A stretch of DNA of 64,000 bases from Frankia sp. RB7 (GCA_030403585.1 JAUEPE010000004.1:124001-188000), one strand, 5' to 3'. Shown: positions 51,899 to 61,537, counted from the first letter of the stretch. Program-made: numbers and translations. The notes: generated by a model not told the origin, from the sequence alone.

Positions 51899-52579
51899 AT
51901 GCGCTCGCTGAAGCTCGATGCGCCGAAATCGCTGTCGCAGCGGGTAATGCTGCGGCTGCGGCAGGCGATCATCGACGGCGAGTTTGCGCTCGGTGCCGCC
52001 ATCTCCGAGGAGATGGTGGCCAATTCCTTCGGCGTCAGCCGCACCCCGGTGCGCGAGGCGATGGGCCAGTTGCAGGCGCAGGGGCTCGTGGTGATCCGGC
52101 CGCAGGTCGGCAGCTTTGTGTTCACGCCGAGCGCCGAGGACATCACCGCACTCTGCACGTTCCGCATCGCGCTCGAACCCAAGGCCGCCGAGCTTGCCTT
52201 TCACCACGACCGCGAGGGTGCGATCGCCACCATGAACGGAGCCATCACGGCGATGGAGCCGGCGGTCGAGGCCAAGGACAACATCGCCTATGGCCGCGCC
52301 GACGCCAGCTTTCACGAAGGCCTGTTCGCGCATTGCGGCAATCGCTATCTCGCCGAGTCCTACCAACTCGTCTCGGGCCGCGTCGCCGCGCTCCGCACCA
52401 ATCTGACCTCGCCGATCGACGTGCGCACCCGCTCCTCCTTCGATGAGCATCGCAGACTGCTCGACTTGTTCGCCCGTGGCGAGTTTGCTGATTTCGAAAA
52501 GCTGATGACGACGCACATCACGAATTCAGGCGTGGTCTATGCCAAAGCCTTGAAAGTCGAGGCGCAGAAGGTGGATTGA
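51899..52579 (+). CDS. GntR-family regulator, FCD type
   Basis: This 226-aa regulator has an N-terminal winged helix (SQRVMLRLRQAIIDGEF, ISEEMVANSFGVSRTPVREAM, residues about 12-65) and an FCD effector domain whose metal/ligand residues include FHEGLFAHCGNRYL and FDEHRRLLDLFARGEF. It is 6 nt downstream of the FAD-oxidase gene. The palindrome at 50389-50417 is its likely operator, giving a feedback loop over both divergent catabolic genes. The ligand is probably the hydroxyacid or keto-acid substrate. Confidence 0.9.
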   Translation: MRSLKLDAPKSLSQRVMLRLRQAIIDGEFALGAAISEEMVANSFGVSRTPVREAMGQLQAQGLVVIRPQVGSFVFTPSAEDITALCTFRIALEPKAAELAFHHDREGAIATMNGAITAMEPAVEAKDNIAYGRADASFHEGLFAHCGNRYLAESYQLVSGRVAALRTNLTSPIDVRTRSSFDEHRRLLDLFARGEFADFEKLMTTHITNSGVVYAKALKVEAQKVD

Positions 52580-52599
52580 GTGCGGTGACAGCAAATTCT

Positions 52600-53544
52600 C
52601 TATGACGACTTGCGCAGGCTCGCCCAGACGCCGCCGAGGATCAGCAGGCCGCCAAAGAGGTGGATCAATTTCGGCGGCTCGTCGAGGATCGCAAATGACA
52701 GAAGCGCACTGGCGACCGGTCCGATATAGAGCACGAGCGAAGTCCGCACCGATCCGAATTTGCCGCCGAGCCAGGCAAAGCCGGCATAGGCGAGCAGGCC
52801 CGGAACGATCCCGGCGAAAAGATAGGCCGCGAGCGCCTTGGCGCTGAAAACTTGTGCGGGCATGGCCCACATCTCCCAGGCCGCGAGCGGTAGCGAGAAC
52901 AGCGCGCCGGCGGCCGAGAACAGGCTGATGCGCGCAAGCAGGGAGGCCTTCGGCGCAGCGCGCGATTGAAGCAGGGTGTAGCCCGACCAGCCGAGCATCG
53001 CGATCACGACGAGGCCGTCGCCCGATGCCGTCTCCAGCGCAAACAACGTCGCCGGATGGCCGCCGGAGATGATGAGCAGCGCGCCTGACAGCGCGAGTGC
53101 CGTGCCGAGCCATTGCAGCGGGCCGACATGCTCGATGCCGAGCGCGGCGGATATCAGCAGCACGGTGATCGGCGACAGCGCCATGATCAGCGCAATGTGG
53201 ATCGCCGTCGTCGACACGCCCGCGGCATAGACCGGGCCACCGCAGAGGAACATGCCCATGAAGCCGGCGGCGAGGACCGGCCAGATATTTTGGCCAAGCG
53301 GCACGCGGCCGGCGCGGGCCTCCGCAAGCGCGATCGGCGCGAGCCCGATCGCGACGATGCTCCAGCGAAAGAAGGCCAGCGCGAAGGGCGGGACCGAGCC
53401 CGCCAGTCCGCGCGCCAGAATCTGATTGGAGGCCTGCGCGGTCGCCACCAGGATGAAGCCGATCAGCGCAATCGCGCCGAGCCAGGCCTCCGTGGATGGC
53501 GCCGCGGCGGCCTCATCGTCGCCGTCAGAAATTTCCTTGCCCAT
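52600..53544 (-). CDS. EamA-family (DMT) transporter
   Basis: This 314-aa membrane protein has ten predicted spans in two EamA repeats (about 20-150 and 170-305), with landmarks ASNQILARGLAGSVPPFALAFFRW and a second-repeat segment ASALLSFAILDEPPKLIHLFGG. Relatives export amino acids, nucleosides or metabolites. It is convergent with the GntR gene, and its start is overlapped by 20 nt by the end of the small membrane-protein gene upstream, suggesting coupling. The substrate is unknown. Confidence 0.88.
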   Translation of the reverse strand: MGKEISDGDDEAAAAPSTEAWLGAIALIGFILVATAQASNQILARGLAGSVPPFALAFFRWSIVAIGLAPIALAEARAGRVPLGQNIWPVLAAGFMGMFLCGGPVYAAGVSTTAIHIALIMALSPITVLLISAALGIEHVGPLQWLGTALALSGALLIISGGHPATLFALETASGDGLVVIAMLGWSGYTLLQSRAAPKASLLARISLFSAAGALFSLPLAAWEMWAMPAQVFSAKALAAYLFAGIVPGLLAYAGFAWLGGKFGSVRTSLVLYIGPVASALLSFAILDEPPKLIHLFGGLLILGGVWASLRKSS

Positions 53545-53812
53545 GAAGCAATCGCATATCCGATGTCGGCCGCGGTGAGAACCCGGAAGACGGATCGCTG
53601 GTGTGCATAGGCGGCACGCGCACCGTTCCGGACGGCGAGGCGATGCTCGCCAGCGACACCGGCACGATAGGTGCGCGGGTGATCGAGACCGAAAACACCG
53701 CGAGCAGCGCGCAGACCATGCAGAGCCTCATCTGCACCGTCCTGCGATCGGTGATCGGCAGAAACAGGAAAAACAACATTGCCAGAATCAGCAGCGCGTC
53801 GACCAGGAACAT
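53525..53812 (-). CDS. Possible small membrane protein upstream of the EamA gene
   Basis: This 95-aa frame begins [20 protein letters not shown], with two hydrophobic segments (about 2-20 and [13 protein letters not shown] at about 30-42) and a proline/serine-rich tail. GGAG lies 6 nt before the ATG at 53812, which favours this start over the longer open frame. It overlaps the EamA start by 20 nt. I do not recognise a family and cannot exclude that it is not expressed. The remaining 53813-54035 shows no clear gene. Confidence 0.45.
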   Translation of the reverse strand: MFLVDALLILAMLFFLFLPITDRRTVQMRLCMVCALLAVFSVSITRAPIVPVSLASIASPSGTVRVPPMHTSDPSSGFSPRPTSDMRLLHGQGNF

Positions 53813-54035
53813 GGATATCTCCATTGAAGCTGGGGGAGAGGATGACGCGCGAAAGCCCGCTGGTATGTGGGCGGCATCACACAGCTGGCGGCGAGCCGGC
53901 GAGCGTGACCGAGGTGAGGCAGGCGCTCGCGAAGGCTTAACGCGCTCACGAGGCCGGATACCCGCGCCCGGAACCTTCATCTTTCACGCGTCCGTCGGTT
54001 GTATTCGTGGGCCCGGAGTCCTATGCGTAGGCGCC

Positions 54036-56057
54036 ATGGACACCCAAATCATCACCGCCGAAAAGCCCCTGATGGCCCAGGCGCGCCCGCGCAAGCCGGC
54101 GCCGTTCCTCCCGATGAGCCGCGCCGAAATGGACGCGCTCGGCTGGGATGCCTGCGACATCGTGCTGGTGACGGGCGATGCCTATGTCGACCATCCGAGC
54201 TTTGGCATGGCGATCATCGGCCGGCTGCTCGAGGCGCAGGGCTTTCGCGTCGGCATCATCGCGCAGCCGGACTGGCATTCGGCCGAACCGTTCAGGGCGC
54301 TCGGCAAGCCAAAGGTGTTCTTCGGCGTCACCGGCGGCAACATGGATTCCATGGTGAACCGCTACACCGCGGACCGCCGCATCCGCAGCGACGATGCCTA
54401 TACGGCCGGCGGCGAAGGCGGCAAGCGGCCGGACCGCTGCACCATCGTCTACGCCCAGCGCTGCCGCGAGGCGTTCAAGGACGTGCCGGTCGTGCTCGGC
54501 GGCATCGAGGCGTCGCTGCGCCGGATCGCTCATTACGATTACTGGTCGGACAAGGTGCGCCGTTCGGTGCTGGCCGACGCCAAGGCCGACCTGCTGCTCT
54601 ACGGCAACGCCGAGCGCGCCGTCGTCGAGGTCGCGCAACGGCTCGCCGCCGGCGAAGCACCGCGCGAGCTCGACGACATCAGAGGCGTCGCGCTGTTCCG
54701 CCGCGTGCCCGAAGATTACGCAGAGCTGCACGCCGACGATCTCGATTCCGCAGACGAAGGCGCCACGCGCCAGAAGGGCGCGACCGTGATCCGGTTGCCG
54801 GCGCTGGAGCAGGTCGAGCAGGACAAGGAAGCCTATGCGCGCGCCTCACGCGTGCTGCATCGTGAGAGCAATCCCGGCAATGCGCGACCGCTGGTGCAGC
54901 GGCACGGCGATCGCGATCTCTGGCTCAACCCGCCGCCGATCCCGCTGACCTCTGAGGAGATGGACGCGGTCTACGATCTTCCCTATGCGCGCGCGCCGCA
55001 TCCGTCCTACGGCGAAGCAAAGATCCCCGCCTGGGACATGATCAAGTTCTCGGTCACGATCATGCGCGGCTGTTTTGGCGGCTGCACTTTCTGCTCGATC
55101 ACCGAGCATGAGGGCCGCATCATCCAGAACCGCTCCGAGGGTTCTATTCTCCGCGAGATCGAAAAGATCCGCGACAGGACGCCGGGCTTCACCGGCGTGA
55201 TCTCCGACATCGGCGGCCCCACCGCCAACATGTACCGGATGGCGTGCAAGGATCCGATGGTCGAGGCCGCGTGCCGCCGCCCGTCCTGCGTCTTCCCGGA
55301 GATCTGCCCGAACCTCAACACCTCACATGACGATCTGATCCGGCTCTATCGCAAGGTGCGCGAGACCAAGGGCATCAAGAAGGTGATGGTTGCTTCGGGC
55401 GTGCGCTACGACCTCGCGGTCGAGAGCCCCGAATACATCAAGGAGCTCGTCACCCATCACGTCGGCGGCTATCTGAAGATCGCGCCCGAGCATACCGAGC
55501 GCGGCCCGCTCGACAAGATGATGAAGCCGGGCATCGGCGCCTACGACAAGTTCAAGCGGATGTTCGATGCAGCCGCCGAGCAGGCCGGCAAGAAATATTA
55601 CCTGATCCCGTATTTCATCGCGGCGCATCCGGGCACGACCGACGAGGACATGATGAACCTCGCGCTCTGGCTGAAGAAGAACCGCTATCGCGCCGACCAG
55701 GTGCAGACCTTCCTGCCCTCGCCGATGGCAACCGCAACGGCGATGTACCACACCGGCGTCAATCCGCTGCGCGGCGTGCGCCGCGGCGGCAGCGACAAGG
55801 TCGAGGCGATCAAGGGGCTTCGTCAGCGAAGGCTGCACAAGGCCTTTTTGCGCTATCACGACCCCGACAATTGGCCGGTGCTGCGCGAGGCCCTGAAGGA
55901 GATGGGCCGCGCCGATCTGATCGGCTCGCGCCCCGAGCAACTCGTCCCCGCGCACCAGCCGCCCGGCACCGGCAAGGCTGCCGGCACGCGGCGCCCGGTG
56001 CGCCCCGGCGACAAGACGCAGCGGTTCACGACCAAGGGCCTTCGGGTGATGAAGTAG
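54036..56057 (+). CDS. YgiQ-family radical SAM protein
   Basis: This 673-aa protein is of the YgiQ type. An N-terminal cobalamin-binding-like domain ([20 protein letters not shown]...GLLEAQGF, about 35-130) is followed by [20 protein letters not shown] and a radical SAM domain with [10 protein letters not shown] (about residues 348-357) and [20 protein letters not shown]. The basic C-terminal tail is short. YgiQ proteins are widely conserved, and their reaction is still poorly defined. The frame is open for another 145 codons upstream, but [21 protein letters not shown] at 54036 is the natural start. It stands alone. Confidence 0.9.
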   Translation: MDTQIITAEKPLMAQARPRKPAPFLPMSRAEMDALGWDACDIVLVTGDAYVDHPSFGMAIIGRLLEAQGFRVGIIAQPDWHSAEPFRALGKPKVFFGVTGGNMDSMVNRYTADRRIRSDDAYTAGGEGGKRPDRCTIVYAQRCREAFKDVPVVLGGIEASLRRIAHYDYWSDKVRRSVLADAKADLLLYGNAERAVVEVAQRLAAGEAPRELDDIRGVALFRRVPEDYAELHADDLDSADEGATRQKGATVIRLPALEQVEQDKEAYARASRVLHRESNPGNARPLVQRHGDRDLWLNPPPIPLTSEEMDAVYDLPYARAPHPSYGEAKIPAWDMIKFSVTIMRGCFGGCTFCSITEHEGRIIQNRSEGSILREIEKIRDRTPGFTGVISDIGGPTANMYRMACKDPMVEAACRRPSCVFPEICPNLNTSHDDLIRLYRKVRETKGIKKVMVASGVRYDLAVESPEYIKELVTHHVGGYLKIAPEHTERGPLDKMMKPGIGAYDKFKRMFDAAAEQAGKKYYLIPYFIAAHPGTTDEDMMNLALWLKKNRYRADQVQTFLPSPMATATAMYHTGVNPLRGVRRGGSDKVEAIKGLRQRRLHKAFLRYHDPDNWPVLREALKEMGRADLIGSRPEQLVPAHQPPGTGKAAGTRRPVRPGDKTQRFTTKGLRVMK

Positions 56058-56304
56058 CCGGGGAGTGCCAAAACTCGCCTAGCGCCTCCGTGCCTCCGAA
56101 GCAAAACTCGAAAACAACCCCATGCACAGTAGCCGGGGATAGCGAAATCAAGGGCTTAAAGCGCAACGAGGTCGGACGAATCCTCATCGCGCCTCAGCTT
56201 GTTGTTCGAGCACAATTTTTCTGAAAAACCGCAAATCGCTTGACCCGTCGGGCAAAACAGGCGCAGGATAGCATCATCGGGCCATGTGGGCCGGACCCCT
56301 CCGG
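56058..56304. repeat. Non-coding stretch, probably degenerate rhizobial repeat
   Basis: No supported gene lies here. The segments AAAGCGCAACGAGG, GAATCCTCATCGCGC and CTTGACCCGTCGGGCAAAAC resemble pieces of repeated intergenic sequences that I recall from Bradyrhizobium genomes, but the copy is not symmetrical and cannot be confirmed within the window. On the antitoxin strand, the place where a toxin gene would be expected holds only very short frames. Confidence 0.35.
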
Positions 56305-56580
56305 CTACTCCCTATCGATATCCTCGAGCTTCACGCTGCGTCCCGCGCGCAGGCTGTTTCGCGCCTGTTCGACGCGCTGCAGGAAACGAGGATCATGCTC
56401 CAAACGATATTCGAACCAATCGTCCTCCGATTCGAAACCAATCAGCACACCGGCCGGCTTGCCATGACGCGTAATAACAATCTCCTGCGTCTCAGCCTCA
56501 CGAAGGTAGCGAGACAGACCGTCCTTAACCTCGGAGAGCGGGACTTCCCTCACTCCGGATTTCCGAACTGTGCGAGCCAT
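56305..56580 (-). CDS. Orphan Phd/YefM-type antitoxin
   Basis: This 91-aa protein has the Phd/YefM fold: VREVPLSEVKDGLSRYLREAE followed by EIVITRHGKPAGVLIGFESEDDW, the N-terminal DNA-binding and dimer part. The C-terminal helix (FEYRLEHDPRFLQRVEQARNSL) would normally bind a RelE- or ParE-type toxin. No toxin frame lies on either side; 56058-56304 has only tiny frames. It may be a solitary antitoxin that protects against a toxin encoded elsewhere, or the remnant of a broken pair. It is at the edge of a lower-GC patch. Confidence 0.8.
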   Translation of the reverse strand: MARTVRKSGVREVPLSEVKDGLSRYLREAETQEIVITRHGKPAGVLIGFESEDDWFEYRLEHDPRFLQRVEQARNSLRAGRSVKLEDIDRE

Positions 56581-56702
56581 GAGTCGGCCTCAGGTGAGTC
56601 AAAGGAACAGGCAAATGATTGTCTAGACTTCCATCTCGCTCAAACGTCCGCCCAGAGGAAATGCCACCGGTAGGATGAGGATAAGTGCACTTTCTTGGCA
56701 AG

Positions 56703-57419
56703 CTATGGCACCAGCTTCCGGCAGTCCTCGATAACAATGGTGACACCTGCGATTGCCTCACGGATAAACGTCCCCAATTCCATCCGTATATCCTTGAGCT
56801 GAAGGAAGACTACCCGAAGTTCCCCTCCACGTTCAAAGTCGCTCTGGTTGGCCTTGATCATCATCCACGGAGTCCCCCGCTTCGGCCCATGTCCGAGCTT
56901 AAACGAACTAACAAGGTTGCCGCTTTCGTTGCGCGAAAAATTCATGATCGTTTCAGGCATCGACGCCACTTCAAGATGGTCATGCTTGGTTTGATTGACT
57001 AACGTCGCAAGCTCCGGAAGCCATGCGTTTTTGCTACCCGTGAAATTTTGAAAGTTCTTAAACGTCTCATAGGCTTGAGCTGAAACGTCTGCGACGCCTG
57101 GCATAAGGCGGTTCATCACAGACAGAAAATCACTCTCCTTCGCTCCTTCGCGGACTATGGGAAAGTAGATATTCGCACCTTGAGGTTGCCCAGAGAAATG
57201 CATCCACACTTGTTGGGCGCAGTAGTCCAATGCCGACCGAAGATGATCAAGAATCTCTTTAATCACGATCTGCATTTCGTCCGGAATGGATTCAGCCGTC
57301 ATGGCATCTTCGTACCGATCACCATGATCATCACCGATCCAATCCCTGTGGGATCGCGCGCGCGCCACTAACGCCGACACCATTGCAAAGCGGTCCATTA
57401 GCGAAGCCGATTTTGTCAA
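56703..57419 (-). CDS. Hypothetical protein in a lower-GC patch
   Basis: This 238-aa soluble protein is of unrecognised function. The first 30 residues are rich in Ala/Arg/Asp, a helix-like LDHLRSALDYCAQQVW (about 57-72) is the most family-like part, and the rest is mixed alpha/beta with no membrane span or signal peptide. The LRSALDY segment is seen in various uncharacterised proteins, some HEPN-like, but the RxxxxH catalytic motif is not evident. The region is visibly poorer in GC than its neighbours, and with the orphan antitoxin nearby it looks acquired. The 57420-57599 stretch after it shows nothing supported. Confidence 0.6.
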   Translation of the reverse strand: MTKSASLMDRFAMVSALVARARSHRDWIGDDHGDRYEDAMTAESIPDEMQIVIKEILDHLRSALDYCAQQVWMHFSGQPQGANIYFPIVREGAKESDFLSVMNRLMPGVADVSAQAYETFKNFQNFTGSKNAWLPELATLVNQTKHDHLEVASMPETIMNFSRNESGNLVSSFKLGHGPKRGTPWMMIKANQSDFERGGELRVVFLQLKDIRMELGTFIREAIAGVTIVIEDCRKLVP

Positions 57420-57599
57420 GGTGAAAGATGCGAAGCACGATTGCGTCGAAGACCAGAAGATCGGTTTTGTCCTTTCGACTATAGCAGCGGCGTATTCTAT
57501 GCAGAAGGTTGGATATGCAGCAGATTCGGCTCTTTGCTTCGGAGTTTGAAATCCCGTGGCCGGTCGCGACGTCGGTAATCGCAGTCAACGCCTCTCCCA

Positions 57600-58733
57600 C
57601 TACTCCGTAAACCGCGCAAGCGGGCCCGCATCCGCCTTCTGTTCACCCAACGCCTGGCCCTGTGCCATACGCTGGCGGATCATTGCGACGACCGGGCCGA
57701 CCTGCTCGAACGCGCGATCATGGGCGTCGTCACCGGCGACGGCGAGTTTCGTCAGGTCGTAGACGTCGATCCGGTCGCGCGCGAGTTCGGTTCGGTAGGG
57801 CTCCTGGGTCGGATCGATATCGCCGAGGCGGGCGACGTCTCCCCAGATCGTCTTCGACAGCGAGAGCGCGCCGTCGTCGCGCGAGACGAACAGCGAGATG
57901 GGTGGCCGCGCGCCGCCCATCCGGTTCAGTTGCGAGCGGAAGACGTCGACATCCACGTCGGGAGCCACCAGCATCACGTTCTTCAGCTTGCTGCGTCTTG
58001 ACGCGACGACCGGGCCGCGGATCGCTCGGGTACGCAGCGCTTCCAGTGCGATCCAATTGCCCATCGAGTGAGCCAGGAGATAGACTTCAGAGACGCTGGG
58101 GGAGCTATCAAGCGTGCTCAACACATTGTCGAGCGCGTCGCGCGAAAAATTCGCGCTTTCCCGGTCGTAGGTATAAGCGCGCAGCCTCAGCTCGCCGCGC
58201 GATGGCCAGGTGAAAAGCACGGGAACGACCGGCACCTTGGAATCGTGCACGATCTGCGCGAAGCGATAGACTGCGTCATCGAAGCGGTTGTTGAAGCCGT
58301 GGACGAAGACGAGCACCTTGTTGCGGCCCGACTGCTTCATCGCCGCGGTGACTGACGCAGCGAAGTGCGTCTTGTCGAGATAGTCCGCCGACACGGTCGT
58401 GAAATCCCGCTGGGGGTCGCCGGGCAGGCTCGTCGGCCATTGCACCTCACCGATTTTCCGCGCGGCATCGGGCGGGATCGAGACCGTTACCTCGGCAAAG
58501 GACAGCTCGTCCGAACGTTCCCCACTGAACATCTCGCCGGGATCGACGTCGGATCGCCTGCGATTGGTGACGACGTAGATAGGGACATTGGTGTTTCCGG
58601 GAGCGACCTGCGCTATCGGCACAAGAACGCCCTGCGACGGACGTCCTGCACAGCCGCCAAGGATCGCTGCGATCGACAAAGCCAACAAAATGGCTGGAGC
58701 ACTGATGCGACTCGTCCGGACCACCGGCAACAC
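57600..58733 (-). CDS. DUF900-family alpha/beta hydrolase lipoprotein
   Basis: This 377-aa protein has a lipoprotein signal (APAILLALSIAAILGGC, lipobox LGGC with Cys at about residue 28), so it is probably anchored to a membrane facing the periplasm. The hydrolase core has KVLVFVHGFNNRFDDAVYRFAQ (oxyanion region) and the nucleophile in VYLLAHSMGNW (about residue 221). Acid and base residues are expected in the later DVDVDVF and DAHDRAFE segments. It is typical of the DUF900 esterase-like family, whose substrate is unknown. The GTG at 58733 is followed by TTG and an Arg-containing n-region. Confidence 0.83.
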   Translation of the reverse strand: MLPVVRTSRISAPAILLALSIAAILGGCAGRPSQGVLVPIAQVAPGNTNVPIYVVTNRRRSDVDPGEMFSGERSDELSFAEVTVSIPPDAARKIGEVQWPTSLPGDPQRDFTTVSADYLDKTHFAASVTAAMKQSGRNKVLVFVHGFNNRFDDAVYRFAQIVHDSKVPVVPVLFTWPSRGELRLRAYTYDRESANFSRDALDNVLSTLDSSPSVSEVYLLAHSMGNWIALEALRTRAIRGPVVASRRSKLKNVMLVAPDVDVDVFRSQLNRMGGARPPISLFVSRDDGALSLSKTIWGDVARLGDIDPTQEPYRTELARDRIDVYDLTKLAVAGDDAHDRAFEQVGPVVAMIRQRMAQGQALGEQKADAGPLARFTE

Positions 58734-58981
58734 TCACAACTGGACGCAAGAGCGCGACAATTCCACCATCCGGGGCAGCGGAAGCGGCGCTGGATGACGA
58801 CCAGTCTATACCGGCTGAGCGTGCCCGGATGTCACGGCGCGGCAACACCCGAAGGGCAACAGCTGCGGAACCTTGCCTCGCAGGGGAGAGTCGAGCGGAA
58901 TGGTTAAGAGCGGGGATAGAGATGCAGACAGCTCAGATGGCACAAACTGCATATGCAGACGCGGCATTGCCAGCTTCTACT

Positions 58982-59311
58982 TTAATCGACCGCGCAGAGC
59001 GACGATGCTCCAGTCAGGCGGCTCGCCCGCAAGGCAAAATCCTCGAACGCGGCTACCGCATCGCGCATGCTATGACAACCGCGACTGTCCAGCGACGCAT
59101 CAACGCGAAGGTCGAACAGCTCCATCCAGAACAAGGGACTTTCAGGCAAGCCTCCTCCCAGCGTCTCGAACATGCTGATCTCGCAATCCCCGACCCGTTC
59201 GAGCGCAACCGTGCGGGAGCCATGGGCGACATAAGGAATTCCGAGCAATCTTCCGTAACCTCGTAAAATCTTCACGTTTATGGGCGGCGCGGCGCCGTCA
59301 CTGCTGGACAT
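58982..59311 (-). CDS. Conserved-looking small hypothetical protein
   Basis: This 109-aa soluble protein begins MSSSDGAAPPINVKILRGYG. The middle is strand-rich (GIPYVAHGSRTVALERVGDCEISMFE), and LFWMELFDLRVDASLDSRGCHSMRDAVAAF looks like a compact domain with a conserved DS-GC turn. AAAGG lies 5 nt before the ATG at 59311, which favours this start over a TTG one codon earlier. I cannot name a family. Coding status is likely from the good ribosome-binding site and composition, but not certain. The 58734-58981 gap upstream of the DUF900 gene shows nothing supported. Confidence 0.6.
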   Translation of the reverse strand: MSSSDGAAPPINVKILRGYGRLLGIPYVAHGSRTVALERVGDCEISMFETLGGGLPESPLFWMELFDLRVDASLDSRGCHSMRDAVAAFEDFALRASRLTGASSLCAVD

Positions 59312-59507
59312 CAAGGCCTTTGGAACTGCTGGGGAAAGGGGCTGCCCTGAGAACAGAAGACCGTTCCGAGGGCAGACAACCGATTTAAGTCACGCGGCAC
59401 CCGCTTTCTTGTTATCGTGAGCCAATTATTTGATTTTCCATGCCGCGCGCGATCCGCGAGCCAAGGGACTCAAAGGGTGCCCGCGGGCTACGACGAAAGG
59501 GTTCGGC

Positions 59508-60599
59508 GTGCCGGCTGCCCATTCGCCCCATCTGGAAACCATGCCCAGTGCCACCGGCGGAATCGCGCGCCTGGTTTGGGCACGCCTGCTGGACGCCGGC
59601 GTTCGCGCGGACGGCTTGCTGTCAAAAGCCGGAGTGACCCTCGCCCAGATCGAAGACCGCAAGGCGCGCGTGAGCGTCGAAAGCCAGATGAGATTTCTGG
59701 AGCTCGCCGCCGAGGCCCTGCACGACGACGCCCTCGGATTCCATTTGGCGCTGGACTTCGACCTGCGTGAAATCGGCCTGCTCTACTACGTCGCGGCGTC
59801 CTCCGGGACTGTCGCCGATGCCCTGGTCAAGGCCGAACGCTACTGCCATCTCGCCAATGAGGGGATTTCGCTGCGATTTGCCGCAAAGGACATGGCGATC
59901 ACGCTGAGATATGTCGGCGTGGAGCGACGATCGGATCGGCACCAGATCGAATTCTGGCTCACCTCGATCATTCGCATGAACCGCGTCCTGACAAATCGAC
60001 GCCTGGTGCCGAGCCGGATCAAGGTCGCCCATCACCGTCGAACGACGCCCGCCGAGGTCAGGTCGTTCCTGGGTTGCGAGATCGAGTTCGGGTCGGATAT
60101 CGACGAGATCGTTTTCCCTCGCCCCGTGGGGCTGATGCCGATCGAGAGTGCCGATCACCATTTGAACGATCTGCTGGTGACATTCTGCGAGGAGGCGCTT
60201 GCACATCGGAAGCCTGGTGGCGTTTCGCTCAGATCGAGCGTCGAGAATGCCATTGCGCCACTGCTTCCGCATCGCGAGGCTCGGGCCGAGGAGATTGCGC
60301 GCCGGCTCGGCATGAGCCACCGCACATTGGCGCGGCGCCTCGCCTCGGAAGGGCTGACCTTCACCGGCATTCTCGACGAGTTGAAGATCGACCTCGCCAA
60401 GAGCTATTTGAAGAAGGACGACTTGCCGATTTCGCAAACGGCCTGGCTGCTCGGCTACGGCGAAGTCAGCGCCTTCACCCACGCCTTCAGGCGCTGGACC
60501 GAAATGACGCCGCGGCAATGGCGTGCCGCGAACGATCCCAAGCGCGCCGGTGACGTCAACGATACTCGCCCTCGCGCAAAGAGCGCACGGGCAAGGTAG
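59508..60599 (+). CDS. AraC-family regulator with OruR/ArgR-like N-terminal domain
   Basis: This 363-aa regulator has an arabinose-binding-like N-terminal domain (about 20-220, including LGFHLALDFDLREIGLLYYV) and a C-terminal AraC DNA-binding domain with two helix-turn-helix units (RAEEIARRLGMSHRTLARRL, about 265-284, and LPISQTAWLLGYGEVSAFTHAF, about 312-333). The GTG at 59508 is chosen because GAAAGG lies 7 nt upstream; TTG at 59430 and ATG at 59541 are less suitable. Its target is not clear, since the next genes are separated by a repeat element. Confidence 0.87.
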   Translation: MPAAHSPHLETMPSATGGIARLVWARLLDAGVRADGLLSKAGVTLAQIEDRKARVSVESQMRFLELAAEALHDDALGFHLALDFDLREIGLLYYVAASSGTVADALVKAERYCHLANEGISLRFAAKDMAITLRYVGVERRSDRHQIEFWLTSIIRMNRVLTNRRLVPSRIKVAHHRRTTPAEVRSFLGCEIEFGSDIDEIVFPRPVGLMPIESADHHLNDLLVTFCEEALAHRKPGGVSLRSSVENAIAPLLPHREARAEEIARRLGMSHRTLARRLASEGLTFTGILDELKIDLAKSYLKKDDLPISQTAWLLGYGEVSAFTHAFRRWTEMTPRQWRAANDPKRAGDVNDTRPRAKSARAR

Positions 60600-60651
60600 A
60601 GCGTGATGGGTTGAGCCCGAATAAAAATTCGACCAGCCGCGGTGCTCTCTC

Positions 60652-60904
60652 CGTTCCCCTCCCCCTTGCGGGCAGGGCAATCGCATATGACGACATGGCT
60701 ACGCCCGAGCAAGCGCCTCGTCCTTCGAGACGACCGCTTCGCGGTCTCCTCAGGATGAGGCTCAGTTGCACCAGTACCCGGTGAAGCGACTGCCGCAAAC
60801 TCCGCCCTCATCCTGAGGGCCCGCCGAAGGCGGGCGTCTCGAAGGATGGCCGCGGGGAAGCCGCTCTCATATGCGATTCCCCTGCCCGCAAGGGGGAGGG
60901 AACG
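60652..60904. repeat. Composite inverted-repeat element of about 253 bp
   Basis: The outer arms (60652-60690 and 60867-60904) are inverse complements over about 38 positions with only one or two differences, including CCCCCTTGCGGGCAGGG and the ATCGCATATGA end. Inside, CTCCTCAGGATGAGG and CCTCATCCTGAGGG and the flanking CGTCCTTCGAGACG/CGTCTCGAAGGATGG form further inverted pairs. The unit is similar in core to the element at 2996-3159. It has no open frame and is probably a non-autonomous mobile palindromic unit. The rest of 60600-61051 shows only a short hairpin at 61020-61036. Confidence 0.8.
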
Positions 60905-61051
60905 CACCGACGTCGGGGCGCCAGGCAAGTCTTATCCTATGACGCTCTAGTCCCGGTGGTAATGCCAAAGCGTCCCGATGCGGCCGGACATGACGCAAGA
61001 TGGTGCCCCGTTTCGAGATGAGAGTTTGCAACTCTCAGGCCGATGCACCCC

Positions 61052-61537
61052 TCACCTCTCCACCGGCACCCCCGCCCCGCGATGATACCGGCTGGAAAAA
61101 AACACCAGCGGCGTGGTATCGCGATGATCGCAGCTGGAGACTTCAGCGATGATCAGCGTGTGGTCGCTGACATCGACGTGGCGCGTGACCTCGCAGGCGA
61201 ACCAGGCGATGCAGCCGGCGAGGTGAGGCAGGCCGTCGACGATGTCGTAGTCAGGACTGGCGCCGGTGTTCGGCTGGCTCGCGAAATGCCGCGACAGGTC
61301 GCGGCCGTGATCCGGGAGGACGTTGACGCAATAGCGCCCCGTGGCCGAGATCGCGCGATGCATCCGACCGGGCATGACCGAGACCAGCACGGTCGGCGGC
61401 GACAGGCTGACGGTGACGAAGCTGTTCGCGGTCATGCCGCAGACGCGGCCGTGCTCGTCCAGCGCGGTGAGCACCGCGACGCCGGTCGCGAAACGCGACG
61501 CGGCTTCGCGGAATGACGCCGGATTGGCGCGCGTCAT
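61052..61537 (-). CDS. Flavin reductase (StyB/HpaC type)
   Basis: This 161-aa FMN/FAD reductase supplies reduced flavin to a two-component monooxygenase. It has FREAASRFATGVAVLTAL and the flavin-binding GMTANSFVTVSLSPPTVLVSV. HPG-like YDIVDGLPHLAGCIAWFAC and a C-terminal PLVFFSSRYHRG complete the family pattern. GGAG 6 nt upstream supports the ATG at 61537; another ATG at 61555 would add six residues. It lies 24 nt after the monooxygenase stop and is almost surely its electron supplier. Confidence 0.88.
   Translation of the reverse strand: MTRANPASFREAASRFATGVAVLTALDEHGRVCGMTANSFVTVSLSPPTVLVSVMPGRMHRAISATGRYCVNVLPDHGRDLSRHFASQPNTGASPDYDIVDGLPHLAGCIAWFACEVTRHVDVSDHTLIIAEVSSCDHRDTTPLVFFSSRYHRGAGVPVER

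Noticed and set aside
50516-52516. 666-codon open frame antisense to the FAD oxidase and GntR genes
   Set aside because: No domain is recognisable, and both overlapping sense genes are well supported.
57331-57600. 89-codon leftward frame between the 238-aa unknown gene and the DUF900 gene
   Set aside because: It overlaps the unknown gene's start, has no clear ribosome-binding site, and shows no domain-like pattern.
61020-61036. Hairpin GAGAGTT-TGC-AACTCTC as a terminator after the flavin reductase
   Set aside because: The stem is only 7 bp and no T-run follows on either strand, so termination is not supported.
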